DNA from: an uncultured Collinsella sp.
Lineage (GTDB): Bacteria; Actinomycetota; Coriobacteriia; Coriobacteriales; Coriobacteriaceae
Direction: 5' to 3'
Assembly: GCA_902494535.1 (NCBI GenBank)
Contig: CABUTO010000002.1
Span: 40,370-104,369 of the forward strand
Length of the DNA: 64,000 nucleotides
Of this stretch, positions 8,389-17,386 are shown in pieces. The stretch's first letter is position 1. Each line of letters begins with the position of its first letter. A model generated the notes under the pieces. The model ran no database searches. It worked only from the letters and a program-made list of their open reading frames with translations, and was not told the DNA's origin. The translations under genes were made by a program, and so were the position numbers.

Positions 8389-9177
8389 TTAGAAAAGGCG
8401 CTCAGTCTGCAGAAAGTTTCCGCAAAAGCTCACGCGGTGCAGCGGACAAAGTCCATGTTTGCGAATGGCCTCGATGTGCTCGGGGCTCGCATAGCCCTTC
8501 GACTCGGCCAGATGGTACTCGGGATACTCGGCGTCGTACTCGACCATCATCTCGTCACGCGTGACCTTGGCCATGATGGACGCCGCGGCGATGCAGGCGA
8601 TCTTGGCATCGCCCTTCACCACATCGCGCTCGTTAGGAACGGCGCCCAAGGGGTTGCCATCCATAAGCACGCAATCGGGCTCGAGCCCCGTATCGGCCAC
8701 GGCGCCCGCAACGGCGGTACGGATAGCACGGGCCATGCCCATCTCATCGATATCCTTAGGCGCGATATGGCAAAAACCGATCGCCGTCGCCACCTCGGCA
8801 ATCTTCACTGAGAGCAACTCGCGGCGCGCCGGCGTGAGCTTTTTGGAATCGTTGATGCCCCAGACGCGCGGCTCCATAGGAAGGCAGACAGCGCATACCG
8901 TCAAAGGACCGGCCACCGATCCGCGACCCACCTCGTCGACACCAACGACCACTCCATCGCCGCCAAGCTCATGCATAAGCTCGTACATGTCATTGACGCG
9001 CTCGCGCTCGGCAAGCTCTTTGGCATGGCGTTTGAGGGCGCGTTCGCAAGCCTTGATCACCTGCTGGCGCGGGTCCTCGCGATAATGCTCCACGAGGGCG
9101 GGAATCTCCTCAAACGTGGCGCTCGCCAACTCACCGGCAACCTGCGATGCCGAAACCGAGCTCGTCATGTTGGCCAT
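8389..9177 (-). CDS. rnhB: ribonuclease HII
   Basis: RNase HII cleaves RNA in RNA-DNA hybrids and starts removal of single ribonucleotides from DNA. The 262-residue protein has the catalytic GVDEVGRGSVAGPL motif (first Asp and Glu), VLMDGNPL (third Asp) and KGDAKIACIAAASIMAKVTRD (KxD plus the conserved helix). About 75 residues precede the core, with IPALVEHYREDPR and a lysine/arginine-rich helix; such an N-terminal extension occurs in Gram-positive RnhB. The ATG at 9177 follows AAGGAGG at eight bases. It lies between rplS and the YraN operon, with terminators on both sides. Confidence 0.95.
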   Translation of the reverse strand: MANMTSSVSASQVAGELASATFEEIPALVEHYREDPRQQVIKACERALKRHAKELAERERVNDMYELMHELGGDGVVVGVDEVGRGSVAGPLTVCAVCLPMEPRVWGINDSKKLTPARRELLSVKIAEVATAIGFCHIAPKDIDEMGMARAIRTAVAGAVADTGLEPDCVLMDGNPLGAVPNERDVVKGDAKIACIAAASIMAKVTRDEMMVEYDAEYPEYHLAESKGYASPEHIEAIRKHGLCPLHRVSFCGNFLQTERLF

Positions 9178-9205
9178 ACCAGGCCCTCCTTGCATGCAAA
9201 TCAGA

Positions 9206-9235
9206 TAAAAAGAAGGGCCACCCGAAGGTGACCCT
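9206..9235 (-). terminator. intrinsic terminator after rplS
   Basis: On the minus strand AAGGGTCACC-TTCG-GGTGGCCCTT forms a ten-base-pair stem (one T-G pair) with a UUCG tetraloop, followed by CTTTTT. A separate small stem-loop (TGTCCA ... TGGACA, 9238-9255) lies just upstream. Confidence 0.9.
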
Positions 9236-9270
9236 TGTGTCCAAACGAGTGGACAGACGCTGCGATCTTC

Positions 9271-9612
9271 TTAGCGCTTCTCGGGGATGCGAGCAGCCTT
9301 GCCCACCTTGTCGCGGAGGTAGTACAGCTTGGCACGACGGACGCGACCATGACGAACGACCTCGAGCTTGGCGATCTTGGGGCTGTGAAGCGGGAAGGTA
9401 CGCTCAACACCGACACCGAAGGACATCTTGCGGACGGTGAAGGTCTCGCGGGAACCGGCGCCGGCCATGCGGATGACGTCGCCCTGGAAGACCTGGATGC
9501 GCTCGCGGTCGCCTTCCTTAATGCGGTAGTGAACCTTGACGTTGTCGGCGACGCGAACCTGAGGAATGTCCTCGCGGATCTGCTGACGCTCGATTGCGCG
9601 GATGTAATCCAT
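9271..9612 (-). CDS. rplS: 50S ribosomal protein L19
   Basis: L19 sits at the 30S-50S interface of the ribosome. The 113-residue protein starts [18 protein letters not shown] and has the family signature [17 protein letters not shown] and the basic C-terminal [19 protein letters not shown] chose the ATG at 9612, preceded by AAGGAA; a TTG two codons upstream overlaps that site. In many bacteria rplS follows trmD; here it is a single-gene unit with its own promoter, separated from trmD by lepB, glyQS and ppdK. Confidence 0.98.
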   Translation of the reverse strand: MDYIRAIERQQIREDIPQVRVADNVKVHYRIKEGDRERIQVFQGDVIRMAGAGSRETFTVRKMSFGVGVERTFPLHSPKIAKLEVVRHGRVRRAKLYYLRDKVGKAARIPEKR

Positions 9613-9636
9613 GTGCAATTCCTTACTCTTCTAGAG

Positions 9637-9660
9637 GTGCCGTACCACCATGGCCGGCAC
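9637..9660 (-). promoter_or_regulatory. hairpin in the rplS leader
   Basis: GTGCCG and CGGCAC pair around a 12-base loop in the 5' leader of rplS, about 25 bases before its ATG. Ribosomal protein leaders often bind the encoded protein; this one may, but only the stem is seen. Confidence 0.4.
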
Positions 9661-9681
9661 GTAGTTGAACAAACGTATTCG

Positions 9682-9709
9682 AGTATACACGCGCGGGTTT
9701 CTGCTGCAA
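9682..9709 (-). promoter_or_regulatory. rplS promoter
   Basis: On the minus strand TTGCAG (9704-9709) and TATACT (9682-9687) are 16 bases apart, about 70 bases upstream of the rplS start codon. Confidence 0.65.
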
Positions 9710-9754
9710 GAACAATTTTTTACGCAGACAAAAAGACAAAACCCGCACATGATA

Positions 9755-9784
9755 ACCGCCCGTCTCACAAATGAGACGGGCGGC
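9755..9784 (-). terminator. hairpin after ppdK
   Basis: A 13-bp GC-rich stem (GCCGCCCGTCTCA with TGAGACGGGCGGT) with a TTTG loop lies about 40 bases past the ppdK stop. The downstream tract is only mildly T-rich, so it may terminate or simply protect the transcript. Confidence 0.6.
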
Positions 9785-9822
9785 ATGAAGGGGGGCTACA
9801 CTAGGCGTCTACGCCCAAAACG

Positions 9823-12573
9823 TTAGGCGGGACGCTTGGCCTCGAGCTTGGCCTGGGCGGCAGCCAAGCGCGCGAGGGGCACGCGGTAGGGCGAGCAGGA
9901 CACGTAGTCCACGTCGGCCACGTTAAACAGGCCCTTGATGGACTTGGGGTCGCCGCCGTGCTCGCCGCACACGCCAAAGTGCATGTCGGGGTTGGTGGCA
10001 CGGCCCTTCTCGACGGCCATGCGTACCAGCTCGAGTACTGCCGTATCGATGGTCTCGAAGGGGTTGTCCTTCAGAATCTTCTTATGCATGTACAGCGGGA
10101 TGAACTTAGCCTCGGCGTCGTCACGCGAGAAACCGAAGGTCGTCTGGGTGAGGTCGTTGGTGCCAAAGCAGAAGAAGTCGGCATGGTGGGCGATCTCGTC
10201 AGCGACCATGCAGGCGCGCGGCAGCTCGAGCATCGTGCCCACGGGAATATTGAGCTCGACGCCTTCTTCGACGGAAACCTCGGCGATCACGCGCTCGATG
10301 ACCTCGCGGGTCTGGACGTGCTCGGCCGTGATGGAGACGAGCGGAACCATGATCTCGGGACGCGGGTCGACGCCCTCCTTGATAAGGCAGGCAGCAGCCG
10401 TGGCGACGGCGCGAACCTGCATGAGCGGCAGATCGCTAAAGACGACGGATAGGCGCACGCCGCGCAGGCCGAGCATCGGGTTGGACTCGACCATGCCGTC
10501 GATGCGACGCAGGCGGGCACGCAGGGCGGCAAGCTCTTCCTCGCTGGCGCCAGCGGCCTCCTTCTTGGTGATGGCAACCTCGAGCTCGCGAGGATTATCC
10601 AAGAACTCATGAAGCGGCGGATCGAGCAGACGAACGACCACATCGCGACCGGACATGGTCTTGAACATGGCCAGGAAGTCCTCCGTCTGAACCTTGAGCA
10701 GATCGGCGAGGGCCCGCTGCTTCACGGCCTCATCGTCGGACAGGATAAAGCTCTGGATGATGTTCTTACGGTCGCCCAGGAACATGTGCTCGGTGCGGCA
10801 CAGGCCAATAGCCTCGGCGCCAAACTCGAGTGCGAGCTCGGCATCCTCAGGGTTGTCGGCGTTGACGCGCACATGGTTGGCGTGGCCATCGGTCTCGTCC
10901 AGACGAATCTCGTCGGCCCAGGACAGGATGGTGTCCAGGTCGCCGGTGAGCTCAGCCGAAACCAGATCAACGGCGCCGTCGACGACGATGCCCTGGGTGC
11001 CGTCGATGGAGATGATGTCGCCCTCGTGCAGCACGCGGTCGCTGCCCTCGATGCGCACGACCTTCTCGGCGGCATCGATGTGGAAGCGCTCAACGCCGCA
11101 GACGCAGGGCGTACCCATACCGCGGGCGATAACGGCGGCATGGCTCGTCTTGCCACCGTGGCTGGTCAGGATGCCCTCGGCGGCGACCATGCCCTTCAAG
11201 TCGTCGGGGTTGGTCTCCCAACGGACCAAGATAACCTTATGGCCCTCGTTCGCGCGCGCGACGGCGTCATCGCTCGAGAACACGACCTCGCCCACGGCGG
11301 CGCCGGGGCTGGCGTTGAGCCCGCAAGCAAGAGCCTCGTACTTCTTGGAGGAATCGAACTGCGGGTGCAGGAGCTGGTCGAGCTGCGCGGGATCGATACG
11401 GCTCACGGCCTCTTCGCGGGTGATGAGGCCCTCCTCGACCATCTCGATGGCAATGCGCAGGGCGGCGGTGGCGGTACGCTTGCCCACGCGGGTCTGGAGC
11501 ATCCAGAGCTTACCCTGCTCGATGGTGAACTCGATATCGCACATATCGCGGTAGTGGTCCTCGAGCGTCAGGAACACGCGCTCGAGTTCCTCGCCTGCGG
11601 ACTCAAGACCCGGGGTGATCTTGAGGTCGGCGATGGGCTCGGTATTGCGGATGCCGGCGACGACGTCCTCGCCCTGGGCGTTGACCAGAAAGTCGCCGTA
11701 GAATTCCTTGGTGCCATCGGCCGGGTTGCGCGTGAAGGCGACGCCAGTCGCGGATGTCTCGCCCTTGTTACCAAAAGCCATGGCCTGAACGTTGACGGCG
11801 GTACCGAGCTCGTCGGAGATACCATGCTGCTTGCGATAGATGCAGGCACGCTCGTTCATCCAGCTGCCAAAAACGGCTTGGATGGCAAGGCGCAACTGGA
11901 GCTCCGGATCATGCGGGAAGACGGGCTTGCCGTCGGCGACCTCAAGCTCGGGATACAGGCTGGCCTCGACGTTATCGGCGAAGATGCCCTTGAACGTCTC
12001 GACAAGCTCCTGCAGGTCCTCGGCCGAAAGCTCGGAATCGACGCGAACACCGGCGACCAGACGAGCCTGGGTCAAGGCGTTCTCGAACAGATCGGCATCG
12101 ACGCCCATGACGACGTTGGAGAACATCTGGATAAAGCGGCGGTAGCTATCCCAGGCAAAACGTGGATTTTGCGTTTGGGCGATAAGGCCCTGGACGGAAT
12201 CGTCGTTGAGACCCAGGTTGAGAACCGTGTCCATCATACCCGGCATGGAGAACGGAGCGCCCGAGCGCACCGATACGAGCAGCGGGTCGTTGGCGTCACC
12301 GAGCTTCTTGCCGCAGCGAGCCTCGAGGTCTGCCTCGGCGGCAACGATCTCATCGAGTACGCCATCAGGCCACACGTTGCCGGCACCGGAATACTCAACG
12401 CAGGTTTGGCAGGTAATAGTAAAGCCGCCGGGAACCGGCAGGCCGATACGGCTCATCTCAGCAAGGTTCGCGCCCTTGCCGCCAAGCACAAAGTTCATGG
12501 ACTTGTCGCCCTCAGTCACACAAGTGCCCTGGGCGTCGGTGCCAAAACGGTAAACCCTCTTGCAATCGCTCAC
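9823..12573 (-). CDS. ppdK: pyruvate, phosphate dikinase
   Basis: PPDK interconverts pyruvate + ATP + phosphate and PEP + AMP + pyrophosphate; in anaerobes it often runs as a pyrophosphate-linked glycolytic step. The 916-residue length is normal. Visible are the ATP-grasp N-terminus (VLGGKGANLAEMSRIGLPVP), the phosphohistidine loop LTSHGGKTSHAAVIARGMGT (about 450-470), and the C-terminal PEP/pyruvate TIM barrel with GLCRTEHMF, GTNDLTQTTFGFSRDD and FGVCGEHGGDP. The start is GTG after GGAAGGGGAAG. It follows its regulatory protein gene on the same strand. The Thr between the Gly pair and the catalytic His (KTSHAA) is the residue known to be modified by that regulator. Confidence 0.97.
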   Translation of the reverse strand: MSDCKRVYRFGTDAQGTCVTEGDKSMNFVLGGKGANLAEMSRIGLPVPGGFTITCQTCVEYSGAGNVWPDGVLDEIVAAEADLEARCGKKLGDANDPLLVSVRSGAPFSMPGMMDTVLNLGLNDDSVQGLIAQTQNPRFAWDSYRRFIQMFSNVVMGVDADLFENALTQARLVAGVRVDSELSAEDLQELVETFKGIFADNVEASLYPELEVADGKPVFPHDPELQLRLAIQAVFGSWMNERACIYRKQHGISDELGTAVNVQAMAFGNKGETSATGVAFTRNPADGTKEFYGDFLVNAQGEDVVAGIRNTEPIADLKITPGLESAGEELERVFLTLEDHYRDMCDIEFTIEQGKLWMLQTRVGKRTATAALRIAIEMVEEGLITREEAVSRIDPAQLDQLLHPQFDSSKKYEALACGLNASPGAAVGEVVFSSDDAVARANEGHKVILVRWETNPDDLKGMVAAEGILTSHGGKTSHAAVIARGMGTPCVCGVERFHIDAAEKVVRIEGSDRVLHEGDIISIDGTQGIVVDGAVDLVSAELTGDLDTILSWADEIRLDETDGHANHVRVNADNPEDAELALEFGAEAIGLCRTEHMFLGDRKNIIQSFILSDDEAVKQRALADLLKVQTEDFLAMFKTMSGRDVVVRLLDPPLHEFLDNPRELEVAITKKEAAGASEEELAALRARLRRIDGMVESNPMLGLRGVRLSVVFSDLPLMQVRAVATAAACLIKEGVDPRPEIMVPLVSITAEHVQTREVIERVIAEVSVEEGVELNIPVGTMLELPRACMVADEIAHHADFFCFGTNDLTQTTFGFSRDDAEAKFIPLYMHKKILKDNPFETIDTAVLELVRMAVEKGRATNPDMHFGVCGEHGGDPKSIKGLFNVADVDYVSCSPYRVPLARLAAAQAKLEAKRPA

Positions 12574-12648
12574 GATACTTCCCCTTCCATGCGCTCTCGC
12601 GCACGACCGTGGTAACGAAACGACCCACCGGATGCAGGCCGTGAGGGA

Positions 12649-12810
12649 ACTATACGGCGGGTTTTATGCCGACATGAGAAGAGGATGCGCGGTTTGGTAA
12701 ACGTGCTAAAACAAGCGGTAAATGGTAGATAAAGGTGGTTACCTTATGAAGATACCACTACAAGAAAATCGCAGGTTGAATGCAAGGAGTTTGCTAAATC
12801 GCTTTACCAA
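12649..12810 (-). promoter_or_regulatory. ppdK upstream region with repeated GGTAAA-like elements
   Basis: The 266-base gap before ppdK holds a TATAGT -10-like hexamer (12649-12654 on the minus strand) and iterated related hexamers on the plus strand: GGTAAA at 12696 and 12717 (21 bases apart), GCTAAA at 12705 and 12793, and TTTACC at 12803. TTTGGTAAA and TTTACCAA are mirror copies. This looks like an operator array for a repressor or activator of ppdK, but no regulator can be named. Near 12818-12830 there is a TTTTTAGCTACCCC fragment similar to the REP-like repeats around 20.8 kb. Confidence 0.35.
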
Positions 12811-12839
12811 TTTCAGATATTTTTAGCTACCCCAATAAG

Positions 12840-13715
12840 CTAGCTTTGTTGGGCGCGACGGGCGGCACGGCGAGCCCTGGCTTCCTGAATCTCTTCGAGG
12901 TGGGCAATGATCTCGGAGGCGCTCTCCTCAATCGCCTTACCGTCGGTGCGTACCACAAAGCAGCCAAGGCGCTTCAAAAGGGCACGGGCTTCCTCGAGCT
13001 CGCTGCGTACGCTCTCGGGCTCGGCATAGGAGCCGGCAACGGCACGGGCGTAATCATCCCCCAGGCGGCTATCGCGGATCTCGGAAATCACGTCAACAGT
13101 CGAAATCAGACCGAACAGCCGCATCGGGTCGACCTCGTAAATCGACTTAGGCGGCTCTATACCATGTGCCAGCGGAACATTGGCGACTTTATAGCCCTGA
13201 TAGGCCAAATACATCGAAAGGGGCGTCTTGGACGTGCGCGATACGCCCAGCAGCACGATATCGGCACCCGACAGATCGTCGCAACCGCGCCCGTCATCGT
13301 GCTCAACAAAATACTCCATGGCCTCAATGCGATGGAAATAGCGGTCGTCGGTCTTATGAATCACGCCAGCAACGCCCTTGGGCGCAACGCCGATAAGCGA
13401 CGAAAGCACGGCGAGTGTCGGGCCGATCAAGTCGACCGAGCGGATATGCAGCATGCCCAGGTAGTCGAGCACGCGAGCGCGCAGCGCCGGGTCGACGATG
13501 GTGTGGAACACAGCGATATCGCGATGGCCGGCATCGACGCGCGGTTCCACAAACGACTTGACCTGCTCCACCGAGGTCACCTTGGGCAGGCGCAAAACAC
13601 GAAAAGCCCCTTCATCAAATTGCCCGGACGCCGCAAGCACCACCTCACAAGCGGTATCACCGAGCGAGTCGGAGATAACGATAAGGGTGGGACGAGCGGT
13701 GACCGGGCAATCCAT
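12840..13715 (-). CDS. bifunctional PPDK regulatory protein (kinase and pyrophosphorylase, PDRP/DUF299 family)
   Basis: This family inactivates PPDK (or PEP synthase) by ADP-dependent phosphorylation of a Thr near the catalytic His and reactivates it by phosphate-dependent dephosphorylation. The 291-residue protein has the diagnostic P-loop GVSRTSKT at 157-164, with VISDSLGDTACEV at the N-terminus and RYFHRIEAMEYFVEHDDGRG in the middle. Being directly upstream of ppdK, it almost surely acts on that enzyme rather than on a PEP synthase. The ATG follows AAGGAG. It also follows glyS by 34 bases, so glyQ-glyS-PDRP may share a transcript. Its C-terminus is alanine/arginine-rich. Confidence 0.94.
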   Translation of the reverse strand: MDCPVTARPTLIVISDSLGDTACEVVLAASGQFDEGAFRVLRLPKVTSVEQVKSFVEPRVDAGHRDIAVFHTIVDPALRARVLDYLGMLHIRSVDLIGPTLAVLSSLIGVAPKGVAGVIHKTDDRYFHRIEAMEYFVEHDDGRGCDDLSGADIVLLGVSRTSKTPLSMYLAYQGYKVANVPLAHGIEPPKSIYEVDPMRLFGLISTVDVISEIRDSRLGDDYARAVAGSYAEPESVRSELEEARALLKRLGCFVVRTDGKAIEESASEIIAHLEEIQEARARRAARRAQQS

Positions 13716-13749
13716 GCGGGGCTCCTTTTGCGCTTATGCGCAGGCTAGC

Positions 13750-15846
13750 TTACTTTTTGCGGGCAAGCTCACCGATGTTGGCGATGCCGGAGAACACGGC
13801 CTCGAAGCGGTTGAGCAGCTTAAGGCGATTATCGCGAAGCTGCTCGTCCTTGTCCATGACCATAACCTCGTCGAAGAAGCGGTCGATGGGCGCGCGCAGA
13901 GCGGCGAGCGCGGCAAATGCGGCCGGGTAGTCCTCGGCAGCAAGGGCGGCATCGACAGCGGTCTGGGCAGCCTCGGAGGCGTCGGCGAGCGCGAGCTCGG
14001 CCTCGCCCATCAGGCTGCGGTCGTACTCCGCGCCCAGCTCGGGCTTGGAGATATGCGCGGCACGAGCATAGGCGGTGGCCAGGTTGTCAAAGGTCTCGGC
14101 ATCGTTCTTACGGGCCTCGTCGAGGGCGGCACAGCGGGCGAAGAAGACCGACGGGGCGATGATGTGCACCGCGGAGACGGCGGCAACGGTATCGGCCGGA
14201 ATTTTCTCGTCGCGGGCCATGCTCACCAGACGGCCGTGGAAGAAGTCGCGAACCTGCTGGGCGACCTCGGCGTCGTCGAACTCGATGCCCTGCTCGCTAT
14301 AGAGCTCAAGGGCAAAGTCAATCAGCGACGTGGGGTCGATCGGCAGACGGTCGCGCAGGATGTTGATGATGCCGATGGCGGCACGACGCAGCGCATAGGG
14401 GTCCGAAGAGCCGGTCGGGGGCTCGCCGATAGCAAAGATACCGGCGATGGTATCGAGCTTGTCAGCGCAGGCAACGATGCAACCAGCGGTGCCCTCGGGC
14501 AGATCATCACCGGCAAAGCGGGGACGATAGTGATCGCGGATGGCATGGGCGACCTCGTCGTTCTCCCCCATCGCGGTCGCGTAATAACCGCCCATCACGC
14601 CCTGCTGGCTTGTAAACTCGACGACGGCGTTAGACACCAGGTCGGCCTTGCACAGGTGCGCGGCACGGCCGGCGTCGGCTGCCAGGTGAGCACCCAGGTG
14701 TGCCTCGCGGGCAATCGCAAGCGCAAGCTGCTCAATGCGCTCGGACTTGGCAAGCACGCTGCCGAGCTTCTCCTGGAAGGCGACCTTGGCCAGGCGCTCA
14801 CGAAACTCGTCGAGGGAGATCTTCAGGTCCTCCTCGTAGAAGAACTTGGCGTCGTCCAGACGGGCACGCACGACGCGCTCGTTGCCGTCGATCACGCGCT
14901 CGGCGTTCTCGGGCTTGCTGTTAGAAACGACCACGAACTCACGCGTCAGTTTGCCTTCGCCGTCATAGATCGGGAAGTAGCGCTGATTGGTGAGCATGGA
15001 CTCGCAGATGATCTCGTGCGGGACCTTGAGGAACTCCTCATCGAAGGTACCGACGAGCACCGTCGGCCACTCGCAGAGGTTGATGACCTCCTCAAAGACC
15101 TTCTTGGGCGTATCGACGTGGCAGCCGGGGCGCGCAGCCTCAACCTCGGCGATACCGGCAAGGATGGCCTCACGACGACGCTCGGCAGAAAGCACGCCGG
15201 CGTCCTCGAGCACCTGCTCGTAAACAGCGGGGCTGGCGACCACATGGTCACCGGGACCGAGCACGCGATGACCACGCGTGGTGTTGCCACTCGTCACGTC
15301 GGCAAACGACACGGGCACAACGTCCTCGCCCAGAAGGCAGCAGATCCAACGAACCGGACGAACAAAGGTCGCATGCTCGTGACCCCAACGCTGAGAGCGG
15401 TAGTTGGGCCACTGCAGGCCGGCGATAGTCTTCTCGCATAGCGCGGTCAGAATCGGTGTAGCCGGTGCAGAAGGAATATTCTTCTCGGCAAAGACGTACT
15501 CGCGGCCGTCGGTGTCCTCGCGACGGATCAGATCCTCGGCAGCCACACCGCACTTGCGGGCAAAGCCCTGGGCGGCCTTGGTGGCGTTACCGTCAGCGTC
15601 GAACGCGATATTTGCCGCGGGACCGCGCTTAACCTCGTGGACCTCGTCGGTCGCAGTGGCGACATTGGCCACGAGTGCAGCCAGGCGACGCGGGCTCGAG
15701 ATCACACGGACCTCGCCGTGGGCCAGGCCGGCATCGTCCAAACCCTTGGCGATCATGGTGCCAAGCTGCTTGACGGCATTGTTCAGCGGCGCGGAGGGCA
15801 TCTCCTCCGTACCGATCTCAAACAGGAAATCCTTAGCGTCTGCCAT
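13750..15846 (-). CDS. glyS: glycine-tRNA ligase beta subunit
   Basis: This is the beta subunit of the bacterial alpha2beta2 glycyl-tRNA synthetase, which supplies tRNA recognition and an HD-like domain. The 698-residue length fits. Signatures seen include FLFEIGTEEMPSAPL at the N-terminus, SSPRRLAALV, MLTNQRYFPIYD and SNSKPENAERVIDGNERVV, and the HD-like region VMGGYYATAMGEND. The C-terminal DALR-type anticodon domain ends in KLLNRFEAVFSGIANIGEL. The ATG follows GAGGTGG and lies three bases beyond the glyQ stop, so the two subunits are made together. Confidence 0.97.
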   Translation of the reverse strand: MADAKDFLFEIGTEEMPSAPLNNAVKQLGTMIAKGLDDAGLAHGEVRVISSPRRLAALVANVATATDEVHEVKRGPAANIAFDADGNATKAAQGFARKCGVAAEDLIRREDTDGREYVFAEKNIPSAPATPILTALCEKTIAGLQWPNYRSQRWGHEHATFVRPVRWICCLLGEDVVPVSFADVTSGNTTRGHRVLGPGDHVVASPAVYEQVLEDAGVLSAERRREAILAGIAEVEAARPGCHVDTPKKVFEEVINLCEWPTVLVGTFDEEFLKVPHEIICESMLTNQRYFPIYDGEGKLTREFVVVSNSKPENAERVIDGNERVVRARLDDAKFFYEEDLKISLDEFRERLAKVAFQEKLGSVLAKSERIEQLALAIAREAHLGAHLAADAGRAAHLCKADLVSNAVVEFTSQQGVMGGYYATAMGENDEVAHAIRDHYRPRFAGDDLPEGTAGCIVACADKLDTIAGIFAIGEPPTGSSDPYALRRAAIGIINILRDRLPIDPTSLIDFALELYSEQGIEFDDAEVAQQVRDFFHGRLVSMARDEKIPADTVAAVSAVHIIAPSVFFARCAALDEARKNDAETFDNLATAYARAAHISKPELGAEYDRSLMGEAELALADASEAAQTAVDAALAAEDYPAAFAALAALRAPIDRFFDEVMVMDKDEQLRDNRLKLLNRFEAVFSGIANIGELARKK

Positions 15847-15849
15847 GGC

Positions 15850-16761
15850 TTACGCCACCTCGCCTTCCTGATCGGCATTCTCGTTGACTCCGGCGACCTC
15901 GGCCATGTAGGCCTCGCAGCACGCCTTGGCGACGGCGCGGACGCGCAGGATGTAGTTGGCGCGCTCGACCGCGGACAGGGCGCCACGGGCGTCGAGCAAG
16001 TTGAAGGCGTGGCTGCACTTCATGACGCAGTCATACGCCGGCAGCGGAAGCTTGCGCTCCAGGCAGGAGTGGCACTCGGCCTCGTAGTCGTCAAACTTCT
16101 GACGCATCATCTCGACGTTGGCGACCTCAAAGTTGTAGGCGCTAAACTCGCGCTCGTTCTCCAAGAACACGTCGCCATAGGTCATGGGCGTGCCGTCGGG
16201 CAGATAGCTCCACACCAGGTCGTAGACGGAGTTGACGCCCTGAGCGTACATGGCGATACGCTCCAGACCGTAGGTGATCTCGACGGGCACGGGGTCGACC
16301 TCGATACCGCCCACCTGCTGGAAGTACGTGAACTGCGTAACCTCCATGCCGTTGAGCCAGACCTCCCAGCCAAGGCCCCAGGCGCCGAGCGTCGGGCTCT
16401 CCCAGTCGTCCTCGACAAAGCGGACGTCATGGTCGTTAGGGTCCAGGCCAATGGCGGCCAGCGAACCCAGGTAGAGCTCCTGGGCGTTGACCGGCGAGGG
16501 CTTGATGAGCACCTGGAACTGATAGTAGTGCTGCATGCGGTTGGGGTTCTCGCCGTAGCGACCGTCGGCGGGACGGCGGCAAGGCTGCGCATAGCAGGTG
16601 CGCCACTCGGCGGGACCGAGCGAGCGCAGCGTGGTCGCGGTATGGAAGGTACCGGCACCGACCTCGGAGTCATAGGGCTGCATGATGACGCAGCCCTGCT
16701 CGCCCCAGTACTGCTGGAGGCGCAGGATGATGTCTTGGAAGGAAAGCGATGAAGCGTTCAT
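15850..16761 (-). CDS. glyQ: glycine-tRNA ligase alpha subunit
   Basis: This is the catalytic alpha subunit of tetrameric class II glycyl-tRNA synthetase, which activates glycine. The 303-residue protein starts [20 protein letters not shown] and has [37 protein letters not shown] text ([15 protein letters not shown]) and [20 protein letters not shown], all diagnostic. The GGGG segment 11 bases before the ATG serves as a weak ribosome-binding site. A TATAGT -10-like hexamer lies between lepB and glyQ, so glyQS probably has its own promoter; no T-box structure fits in the 59-base gap. Confidence 0.97.
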   Translation of the reverse strand: MNASSLSFQDIILRLQQYWGEQGCVIMQPYDSEVGAGTFHTATTLRSLGPAEWRTCYAQPCRRPADGRYGENPNRMQHYYQFQVLIKPSPVNAQELYLGSLAAIGLDPNDHDVRFVEDDWESPTLGAWGLGWEVWLNGMEVTQFTYFQQVGGIEVDPVPVEITYGLERIAMYAQGVNSVYDLVWSYLPDGTPMTYGDVFLENEREFSAYNFEVANVEMMRQKFDDYEAECHSCLERKLPLPAYDCVMKCSHAFNLLDARGALSAVERANYILRVRAVAKACCEAYMAEVAGVNENADQEGEVA

Positions 16762-16820
16762 GCCTCTAATATCCCCTCGTCGAAACGATTACACGGTTAG
16801 GTACTGTACTATAGCGGTTT

Positions 16821-17384
16821 TTAGTCGATAGCGCCCAGACGGTTGAGCGGCCAGTAACGCACGAGCGCCACGGCAATCAGGTCCGAACGGTCGACCGGGC
16901 CAAAGTAGCGTGAGTCGGCTGAATTCTCGCGGTTGTCGCCCATCACCCACACGCAGTCGTCGGGGACGGTGTAGGGATAGCTCACCTGGGCGGCGGGCGC
17001 CTGGACCGAAAGCGGCCAGCTCATGCCGGTCGTATAGTCCTCGTCGAGAGCCTGGCCGTCGACGACGACCTTGCCGTCCTGCAGGTCAACGGTCTGGCCG
17101 GCCGTGGCAATGACGCGCTTCACCAGCACATCATGCTCGGAGGTGCCATCGGGGTTGTGGAATACCACGATGTCGCCTTGGCTGACGGGCTGGCCGAGCT
17201 CGAGGCTCACCTTTTGCGCCAGGATCTGGTCGCCAATCTCGATCGTGGACTCCATGGAGCCGGTGGGCACTACAAAGGGTTCGATCACAAAGGTGCGGAT
17301 CAGGAAGGTGGCGGCGAGCGCGATGACGACGACCGCAATCCACTCAAAGGCGCCCCTCAGGGCAGAATGCTGCGATGGAACCAT
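16821..17384 (-). CDS. lepB: signal peptidase I
   Basis: Type I signal peptidase cleaves signal peptides of secreted proteins at the outer face of the membrane. The 187-residue protein has one N-terminal membrane segment (about 10-30), the catalytic Ser in PTGSMESTI, the catalytic Lys in DVLVKRVIATAG and the box GDNRENSADSRYFG. It resembles single-span Gram-positive SipS-type enzymes. The ATG at 17384 lies two bases past the trmD stop and uses GAGGAG inside the trmD end; a longer upstream reading frame is only trmD read in another frame. It ends the rpsP-khpA-rimM-trmD-lepB unit. Confidence 0.95.
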   Translation of the reverse strand: MVPSQHSALRGAFEWIAVVVIALAATFLIRTFVIEPFVVPTGSMESTIEIGDQILAQKVSLELGQPVSQGDIVVFHNPDGTSEHDVLVKRVIATAGQTVDLQDGKVVVDGQALDEDYTTGMSWPLSVQAPAAQVSYPYTVPDDCVWVMGDNRENSADSRYFGPVDRSDLIAVALVRYWPLNRLGAID

Positions 17385-17386
17385 TC

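Noticed and set aside
10609..12615. A 668-codon plus-strand open frame opposite ppdK
   Set aside because: Same reason: ppdK is unambiguous on the other strand.
13498..15441. A 647-codon plus-strand open frame opposite the PPDK regulator gene and glyS
   Set aside because: Shadow of recognised genes; composition is typical of an antisense frame in GC-rich DNA.
16762..16820. A possible T-box controlling glyQS
   Set aside because: The gap to lepB is only 59 bases, too short for a T-box, and no T-box core motif is seen.
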